Shown: positions 6,034 through 11,187 of the stretch, piece by piece | Position numbering within the stretch: position 1 is the first letter of the stretch | How the letters are laid out: every line of letters begins with the position of its first letter | Assembly: GCA_017989775.1 (NCBI GenBank) | Contig: JAGNPF010000017.1 | Location: forward strand, 1 to 11,187 | Source of the DNA: Flavobacterium sp. | GTDB lineage: Bacteria > Bacteroidota > Bacteroidia > Flavobacteriales > Flavobacteriaceae | DNA: 11,187 bases | Direction: 5' to 3' | The notes under the pieces: generated by a model | What the model was told of the DNA's origin: nothing | The model's database searches: none | Seen by the model: only the letters and a program-made list of their open reading frames with translations | Position numbers and translations under genes: made by a program

Positions 6034-7455
6034 ATGGAAATATTTCATATAGCAGCAGAGTGTTATCCAGTGGCAAAGGTTGGTGGCTTGGCCGATGTGG
6101 TGGGCGCTTTGCCAAAGTATCAAAATAGTGCGGGACATCTTGTGAGCGTGGTGCTTCCTTGCCATAAAACCAAGTTCATTGACGAAAATGAATTTGATTG
6201 TATTTATTCCGATTTTGTGAAATTGGGGAATTTTAATTTAGCTTTCAACGTGCTGAAAGAGCAAACGGGTAAATTAGGTTATGAACTGTATTTGATAGAA
6301 ATTCCGGAATTTTTTGACAGAAAAGAAATCTATGGTTATGAAGATGACATCGAACGATTTGTGTCGTTCCAGATAGCCACCTTGGATTGGATGAGTACCA
6401 GAACAGCAATGCCGGACGTGATTAATTGTCACGACCACCATACGGGCTTGATTCCGTTCATGATGATGTATGCCAATAAATATGAGAAACTAAAGGATAC
6501 GCCAACGGTAATAACCATTCATAATTCCATTTATCAAGGGCAATTTGGATTCGATAAATTGTATTATTTGCCGGAGTTCGATTTGTCGAAAGTAACTCTT
6601 TTGGAATGGGACAACAGGATTAATTCATTGGCCACAGCCATCAAATGTGCCTCTGCGGTGACCACGGTTTCGCCCAATTATTTGAATGAAATCAATTATT
6701 CGGCTTATGGATTGGAATCCTTGTTTAATCTCGTAAGATACAAGTCCAGAGGAATTTTGAACGGGATTGACATGGAAGTCTGGAATCCAGCCACGGATAA
6801 AATGTTGGAGAAAAATTACTCGATTAAAAATTTCAAAAAAGGAAAGCAGGAAAACAAGGAAAAATTGTGCAGTCAATTTGATTTAGATCCCACAAAACCG
6901 CTCTTTAGTTTTATTGGAAGATTATTGGAAGAGAAAGGAGCCGATTTGTTGCCCCACGCTGCCGCGATGTCTTTGTCTGAAAATTTTAGAGAAATCAATA
7001 TCTTGGTTCTAGGTTCTGGGAATGCCGAAATAGAAAGCCAATTGACTCATTTGTTGAGCAGTTTCAAAGGGAATTACAATGCCGTTATTGGCTATGATGA
7101 AGCTTTGGCACATTTGATTTATGGAGGTTCCGATTTTTTGTTGATGCCTTCCAGGGTCGAGCCTTGTGGTTTGAACCAAATGTATGCCATGCGTTACGGA
7201 ACCATTCCCGTTGTGCGAAGAACGGGTGGATTGAAAGACACGGTAATCGATTTTGGCGACAATGGGAACGGCATTTGCCACGACCAAGCCTCGGTTGGTG
7301 ATGTTTGTTATTCGATTCAAAGAGCCGTAGATTTATATAAAGACAAGAAAAAAATTAATGATATTCGAAAAAAGGGGATGGATATCGACCATTCCTGGGA
7401 AAGCGTTTGTCAAGAATATATAGAGGTGTACAATTTAATACTAAACAAAAAATGA
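6034..7455 (+). CDS. glgA: Glycogen synthase (ADP-glucose type, GT5)
   Basis: GlgA moves glucose from ADP-glucose to the non-reducing end of alpha-1,4-glucan in the cytoplasm. At 473 residues it has the usual family length. The N-terminal Rossmann domain carries the ADP-glucose motif KVGGLADVVGALP (K15-V-G-G-L). The substrate-loop region is NCHDHHTGL (131-139), where many homologues read HDWHAGL. The C-terminal domain has FIGRLLEEKG with R296 and K301, and the motif SRVEPCGLNQMYAMRYG with E376 and C378. These align well with R300, K305, E377 and C379 of the E. coli enzyme. The ATG at 6034 directly starts the conserved MEIFHIAAECYP. Its stop overlaps the glgC start by 4 bp, so the two are translated together and supply consecutive steps of glycogen synthesis. 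I see no truncation or missing catalytic residue. Confidence 0.96.
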   Translation: MEIFHIAAECYPVAKVGGLADVVGALPKYQNSAGHLVSVVLPCHKTKFIDENEFDCIYSDFVKLGNFNLAFNVLKEQTGKLGYELYLIEIPEFFDRKEIYGYEDDIERFVSFQIATLDWMSTRTAMPDVINCHDHHTGLIPFMMMYANKYEKLKDTPTVITIHNSIYQGQFGFDKLYYLPEFDLSKVTLLEWDNRINSLATAIKCASAVTTVSPNYLNEINYSAYGLESLFNLVRYKSRGILNGIDMEVWNPATDKMLEKNYSIKNFKKGKQENKEKLCSQFDLDPTKPLFSFIGRLLEEKGADLLPHAAAMSLSENFREINILVLGSGNAEIESQLTHLLSSFKGNYNAVIGYDEALAHLIYGGSDFLLMPSRVEPCGLNQMYAMRYGTIPVVRRTGGLKDTVIDFGDNGNGICHDQASVGDVCYSIQRAVDLYKDKKKINDIRKKGMDIDHSWESVCQEYIEVYNLILNKK

Positions 7456-8732
7456 AGGCTAAAAGGAAAAATGTTATCGCAATTATTCTCGGTGGGGGAC
7501 AAGGCTCCAGATTGTATCCATTAACAGAAACACGTTCAAAACCAGCTGTTCCAATTGGAGGAAAGTACAGATTGGTTGATATTCCCATCTCGAACTGCAT
7601 GAATTCGGATATTTATCGAATATTTGTACTGACGCAGTTCAACTCGGCTTCCTTGAATGCACACATCAAGAATACTTACCATTTCAGTATTTTTAGTCAC
7701 GTCTTTGTCGATATTTTGGCAGCCGAGCAAACTCCGGACAATACCAGATGGTTTCAAGGAACTGCAGATGCAGTAAGACAGTGCATGCCTCATTTTCTGA
7801 ATCATGATTTCGATTATGCCTTGATTCTTTCGGGTGACCAATTGTATCAAATGGATTTGAATGAAATGATCGAAGAGCATATCAAAAATGAAGCCGATAT
7901 CTCTATCGCCACATTGCCTGTAAATGCCAAAGATGCTCCTGAATTTGGAATTTTAAAAACCAATTCCGAGAATTTCATCGAGGCTTTCATCGAAAAACCA
8001 GCCAAAGAGCTTTTGCCAGAATGGACATCCGATGTGAGCGACCAAATGAAAAGTGAGGGAAAACATTATTTGGCATCAATGGGAATTTATGTTTTCAACA
8101 GAAAATTTTTGTTGGATGTTATGGCAGAAACAAGCACCCAAGATTTTGGAAAAGAAATCATTCCCCAAGCCGTTGGCCACAAAAAAATATTTAGTTTCCA
8201 ATATGAAGGCTACTGGACCGATATCGGGAATATCGATTCCTTTTTTGAAGCCAATATAGGATTGACAGACGATGTTCCTAAATTTAATTTATTTGACGAC
8301 GACAATAAAATAGTGACTCGCCCTCGTTTGTTGCCTCCCACAAAGTTCAAAAAAACACATATTGACAAATCATTGATTTCAGAGGGTTGCATCATCAATG
8401 CCAAAGAAATTAGTCGTTCCGTAATTGGAATTCGATCTCGCATAGGTGAAGGAACCGTTATCCAAAATACGTATGTAATGGGTAGCGATTTCTATCAAAC
8501 CATTGATGAAATGAACGAAGACATCAAAAACGACAAAAAGCTGGTTGGAATTGGTGAAAGATGCTTCATCAACAACGCCATTGTGGACAAAAACTCCCGA
8601 ATTGGAAACGACGTTTACATCAGTGGAGGAAAACATTTGGAGAATGTTTCCAATCCATTGTACACCATCAAAGAAGGAATTGTTGTTGTCAAAAAAGGAG
8701 CAGTCATTCCCGATAATTATGTTATTAAATAA
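7452..8732 (+). CDS. glgC: Glucose-1-phosphate adenylyltransferase (ADP-glucose pyrophosphorylase)
   Basis: GlgC makes ADP-glucose and pyrophosphate from glucose-1-phosphate and ATP, the committed step of classical glycogen synthesis. The ATG at 7452 overlaps the glgA stop (ATGA); an in-frame TTG at 7407 would lie inside glgA and add 15 residues with no family match. The 426-residue product is close to the E. coli length (431). The nucleotidyltransferase domain holds GGGQGSRLYPLT (14-25), SKPAVPIGGKYR (29-40), WFQGTADAVR (100-109), LSGDQLYQMD (127-135) and IEKP (180-183, with K182 at the glucose-1-phosphate Lys site). K38 in GGKYR matches the fructose-bisphosphate activator Lys of E. coli GlgC, so allosteric activation is possible. 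The C-terminal region from about residue 300 has hexapeptide-like left-handed beta-helix repeats (SVIGIRSRIGEGTVI). Confidence 0.96.
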   Translation: MKAKRKNVIAIILGGGQGSRLYPLTETRSKPAVPIGGKYRLVDIPISNCMNSDIYRIFVLTQFNSASLNAHIKNTYHFSIFSHVFVDILAAEQTPDNTRWFQGTADAVRQCMPHFLNHDFDYALILSGDQLYQMDLNEMIEEHIKNEADISIATLPVNAKDAPEFGILKTNSENFIEAFIEKPAKELLPEWTSDVSDQMKSEGKHYLASMGIYVFNRKFLLDVMAETSTQDFGKEIIPQAVGHKKIFSFQYEGYWTDIGNIDSFFEANIGLTDDVPKFNLFDDDNKIVTRPRLLPPTKFKKTHIDKSLISEGCIINAKEISRSVIGIRSRIGEGTVIQNTYVMGSDFYQTIDEMNEDIKNDKKLVGIGERCFINNAIVDKNSRIGNDVYISGGKHLENVSNPLYTIKEGIVVVKKGAVIPDNYVIK

Positions 8733-8783
8733 AATAAATTTTAGTATTTGCTTACTGAAAAAGTAACGATAAATTTATTTTTT
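8731..8783 (+). terminator. AT-rich hairpin after glgC; possible weak terminator
   Basis: AAAATAAATTT (8731-8741) and AAATTTATTTT (8771-8781) form a perfect 11-bp inverted repeat that starts within the glgC stop codon. Inside it, TTACT (8752-8756) can pair with AGTAA (8762-8766). The right arm ends in six Ts (8778-8783). The stem is all A-T, so it would be a weak terminator or an mRNA-end structure. Confidence 0.35.
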
Positions 8784-8790
8784 GGTAAAG

Positions 8791-8818
8791 TTGCCACAGC
8801 ATAATTTCTCTAAATTTA
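8791..8818 (+). promoter_or_regulatory. Possible promoter of glgE-maltokinase
   Basis: TTG (8791-8793), a 17-nt spacer and TAAATTTA (8811-8818) fit the Bacteroidota TTG / TAnnTTTG pattern except for the final base. A start near 8825 would leave a leader of only about 15 nt. An alternative pair in the same gap is TTTG (8781-8784) with TAATTTCT (8802-8809). The -7 candidate lies in the palindrome CTAAATTTAG (8810-8819), which also occurs upstream of glgA (5904-5913). Confidence 0.33.
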
Positions 8819-8839
8819 GTTGACTTTTAAAAATACAAA

Positions 8840-10774
8840 ATGCAGAATCAAACCCGAATAGTAATAGAAAATCTTTCGCCTCAAATAGATTGTGGGGCAT
8901 ATTTTATAAAACGAATTGTTGGACAAACGATAGCCGTTTCGGCAGACGTTTTTTCCGATGGACACGACATTATCGAATGTTGCGTAAAATTCAAACACGA
9001 AGCCGATAAAAATTGGCAAGAAGTTCGGATGGTTCCAAAAGAAAACGAGCAATGGACCGCTACTTTCAAAGTAGAAAAACAAGGATTGTATTCCTATTTT
9101 GTCGAAGGTTGGGTGGATTACGCCTTGAACTGGCAACACGGAACCGAGCGTAAAATTAACGACAACCAGTATGTAAAATCGGAACTTTTGGAAGGAGCCG
9201 AATATGTGAAATCAGTTATTGAATTCGCCAATGATTCCGAGAAAGAATATCTCGAAAAATTGGTGGTTTATTTCACGAATGAATCGGATTACGACAAGGC
9301 AATTCAAGAAGCTATGTCTCCTGAATTGCACCATATCTTCAAAAAATATCCCATTCGATTCCTGGAAAACAAGTCCAAGGAATTACAGGTTTACGTGGAC
9401 CGGAAAAAAGCATTGTTCAGTACTTGGTACGAGTTTTTTCCCCGTTCCGCTTCCGCCGAAGAAGGAAAACACGGGACTTTCAAGGATTGTGAACGATTGT
9501 TGCCCAGAGTGGCTTCGATGGGTTTTGATACCTTGTATTTCCCTCCGATTCATCCCATTGGCGAAGTAAACCGAAAGGGAAAAAATAACGCCACCAATGC
9601 TGAACCTGGGGATGTGGGTTCGCCTTGGGGAATAGGTTCGCAATATGGTGGACACAAATCCACGCATCCCGAATTGGGAACAATTGAAGATTTCAAATCC
9701 TTGGTCAAAAAAGCCAAAGAGTTGGGAATAGAAGTGGCGATGGATTATGCCTTGCAAGCCGCACCCGATCATCCTTACGTGAAAGATTTTCCACAATGGT
9801 TCAAATGGCGACCAGATGGAACGGTCCAATATGCCGAGAATCCACCAAAGAAATACCAAGACATCCAACCCATTTATTTTGAAAGTGGCGACTGGAAAAA
9901 TCTTTGGAAGGAATTACTGGACGTCGCTTTGTTTTGGATAGAAGAATGCGATGTCAAGATTTACAGGGTCGATAACCCGCATACCAAACCCTTCTTTTTC
10001 TGGGGTTGGCTGATTGGCGAAATCAAGAAAAAACATCCCGATGTGTTGTTCTTGGCGGAAGCTTTCACGCGTCCAAAAATCATGAACGAATTGGCCAAAC
10101 AAGGATTTACTCAATCCTACACCTATTTTACTTGGAGAAATTCCAAAAAAGAATTGACGGAATATGTGGAAGAATTAACCCAGTCTGAACAAAAAGAATT
10201 TTATCGTCCTAATTTTTGGCCTAACACGCCGGACATCAACCCTTTTCCTCTGCAAAACGGCAATGAATCCATTCATCTCCAAAAATATTTCTTGGCGGCA
10301 ACTTTGAGTTCCAGCATAGGGATTTACGGTCCCGTTTTCGAGTATCGCATTTCTACACCAATGGCTCCCGGAAAAGAGGAGTATTTGAATTCGGAAAAGT
10401 ATGAGTATTTCAAATGGGATTGGGAAAAACAAAATAAAATCACCACGTTAATCACCCGAATCAACACCATTAGAAAGGAACGAGCTTCGCTGCAACAAAC
10501 CAATAACATTGTTTTTTGTCCCACGAATAACGACCAGATTATGGCCTATTACAAGTTTGACGACGACAAACAGGATGAAACCTTGATGGTGGCCAGTCTT
10601 GACGCTCACAACACGCAACAAGCGATGGTTCGACTTCCTGATGCATTACTAAGAAATGTGCCAGTCGAGATTACCGATTTAATCACAGGAAATAGTTATA
10701 TTTGGGATAAAGAATGGAATTTTGTGGAGCTTTCTCCAGAATTGCCTTTTCATTTATTTAAAATTAGAAAATAG
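8840..10774 (+). CDS. glgE: Alpha-1,4-glucan:maltose-1-phosphate maltosyltransferase
   Basis: GlgE (GH13 subfamily 3) transfers maltosyl units from alpha-maltose-1-phosphate to the non-reducing end of alpha-1,4-glucan and releases phosphate. The 644-residue protein is slightly shorter than actinobacterial GlgE. It has an N-terminal beta-sandwich region (about 1-190), a (beta/alpha)8 catalytic domain (about 190-545) and a C-terminal beta domain. Catalytic residues by family comparison are nucleophile D378 in RVDNPHTKPF, acid/base E407 in LAEAFTRP and the third acid D465 in NFWPNTPDINPF. Their spacing (29 and 58) closely matches Streptomyces GlgE (D394, E423, D480). The VDNPHTKP signature separates it from ordinary alpha-amylases and branching enzymes. 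The ATG at 8840 is the first of the frame. The downstream maltokinase, which makes its substrate, begins within 15 bp of its stop, so the two probably form one transcript. Confidence 0.95.
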   Translation: MQNQTRIVIENLSPQIDCGAYFIKRIVGQTIAVSADVFSDGHDIIECCVKFKHEADKNWQEVRMVPKENEQWTATFKVEKQGLYSYFVEGWVDYALNWQHGTERKINDNQYVKSELLEGAEYVKSVIEFANDSEKEYLEKLVVYFTNESDYDKAIQEAMSPELHHIFKKYPIRFLENKSKELQVYVDRKKALFSTWYEFFPRSASAEEGKHGTFKDCERLLPRVASMGFDTLYFPPIHPIGEVNRKGKNNATNAEPGDVGSPWGIGSQYGGHKSTHPELGTIEDFKSLVKKAKELGIEVAMDYALQAAPDHPYVKDFPQWFKWRPDGTVQYAENPPKKYQDIQPIYFESGDWKNLWKELLDVALFWIEECDVKIYRVDNPHTKPFFFWGWLIGEIKKKHPDVLFLAEAFTRPKIMNELAKQGFTQSYTYFTWRNSKKELTEYVEELTQSEQKEFYRPNFWPNTPDINPFPLQNGNESIHLQKYFLAATLSSSIGIYGPVFEYRISTPMAPGKEEYLNSEKYEYFKWDWEKQNKITTLITRINTIRKERASLQQTNNIVFCPTNNDQIMAYYKFDDDKQDETLMVASLDAHNTQQAMVRLPDALLRNVPVEITDLITGNSYIWDKEWNFVELSPELPFHLFKIRK

Positions 10775-10788
10775 TGAAAGAAAACAAG

Positions 10789-11187
10789 ATGAACGACGAT
10801 CAATTTCAAAATCCGTTTGTTTTTAAAACAAACTGGGAAAATGCTTTTGAAGAAAAGGAATTCCTAAAAGTTTTTTCTTCTGACATTCTTGAAAACTACA
10901 TTATCAACAAGCGTTGGTATGGCGGAAAAGCCAGTACTTTAAAGTATATTGAAGTGGTTGATTCATTCAAAATTGCTTCAAAGGACAATACCTATTATGG
11001 TGTTTTGCTTGAAGTCAATTTCAAGGAAGCTTTTTACCAGAATTACTTTATGCCGCTTGCTTTCATGTCGGAAGACAAGTTGGACACGAACACCATCATT
11101 GCTCCCGTAAAAATGAACGGGCAAGCGGGATTTCTTGTAGATGCTTTGCACCAAGAGGATTTCAAAAGATTATTGTTCGAAAAAATT
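10789..11187 (+). CDS. Maltokinase, N-terminal part (cut by window edge)
   Basis: The frame starting at ATG 10789 stays open to the end of the window (133 codons, no stop). An in-frame GTG at 10774, overlapping the last base of the glgE stop, is an alternative start. The signature is INKRWYGGKAS (residues 39-49), which matches the (R)RW(F/Y)GGK motif of the maltokinase N-terminal cap, followed by a beta-rich segment. Maltokinase phosphorylates maltose with ATP to give alpha-maltose-1-phosphate, the GlgE donor. Its place straight after glgE strongly supports this. The catalytic kinase lobe lies beyond the window. I cannot tell whether this is a stand-alone kinase (Mak/Pep2 type) or the start of a longer fusion, so no symbol is assigned. 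Confidence 0.8.
   Translation, partial: MNDDQFQNPFVFKTNWENAFEEKEFLKVFSSDILENYIINKRWYGGKASTLKYIEVVDSFKIASKDNTYYGVLLEVNFKEAFYQNYFMPLAFMSEDKLDTNTIIAPVKMNGQAGFLVDALHQEDFKRLLFEKI

Noticed and set aside
5872..6165. 97-codon minus-strand open frame spanning the glgA start
   Set aside because: It overlaps the conserved N-terminus of glgA and the divergent spacer. The His/Cys-rich composition in the glgA part is an out-of-frame reading.
9383..9868. 161-codon minus-strand open frame
   Set aside because: It is opposite the GlgE catalytic domain, where the plus-strand protein is fully conserved.
1..11187. Search for CRISPR arrays, tRNA or rRNA genes, insertion sequences and phage genes
   Set aside because: No regularly spaced repeats of CRISPR size, no cloverleaf or rRNA signature, no transposase or integrase motifs and no terminal inverted repeats were seen.

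Overview
The window looks like chromosomal DNA of a Flavobacterium-type member of the Bacteroidota. It is AT-rich, has almost no Shine-Dalgarno-like sequence before start codons, and encodes a LytTR regulator paired with a beta-propeller sensor kinase. Its glycogen enzymes also read like flavobacterial versions. The genus is inferred from gene content and style, not from a marker gene.

Layout. Positions 1-33 hold a rho-independent terminator, probably of a gene to the left. Positions 155-3890 are a two-gene signalling unit: a LytTR response regulator overlapped by 17 bp by a 998-residue periplasmic-propeller histidine kinase. A strong terminator follows at 3912-3944. Next come two families of short direct repeats and a solitary, divergent response regulator (4111-4779). 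Positions 4780-4992 hold no clear gene, only a possible 25-codon hydrophobic ORF and a short hairpin-forming sequence that looks like a dispersed flavobacterial repeat. A minus-strand alpha/beta hydrolase (4993-5826) is divergent from the glycogen cluster.

The right half, 6034-11187, is a storage-glucan cluster on the plus strand: glgA and glgC (overlapping by 4 bp), then glgE and a maltokinase cut off by the window edge. GlgC makes ADP-glucose and GlgA uses it to extend alpha-1,4-glucan. Maltokinase makes maltose-1-phosphate and GlgE adds its maltosyl unit to the same polymer. The classical route and the GlgE route are therefore adjacent. Branching enzyme (glgB) and trehalose synthase (treS), the expected partners, are not in the window and may lie further right.

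No wholly new system is evident. The least explained parts are the repeat-rich leader at 3951-4110 before the divergent response regulator, the ligand of the propeller kinase, and the possible small membrane peptide at 4871-4948. Promoter and operator calls rest on pattern matching by eye and are tentative.
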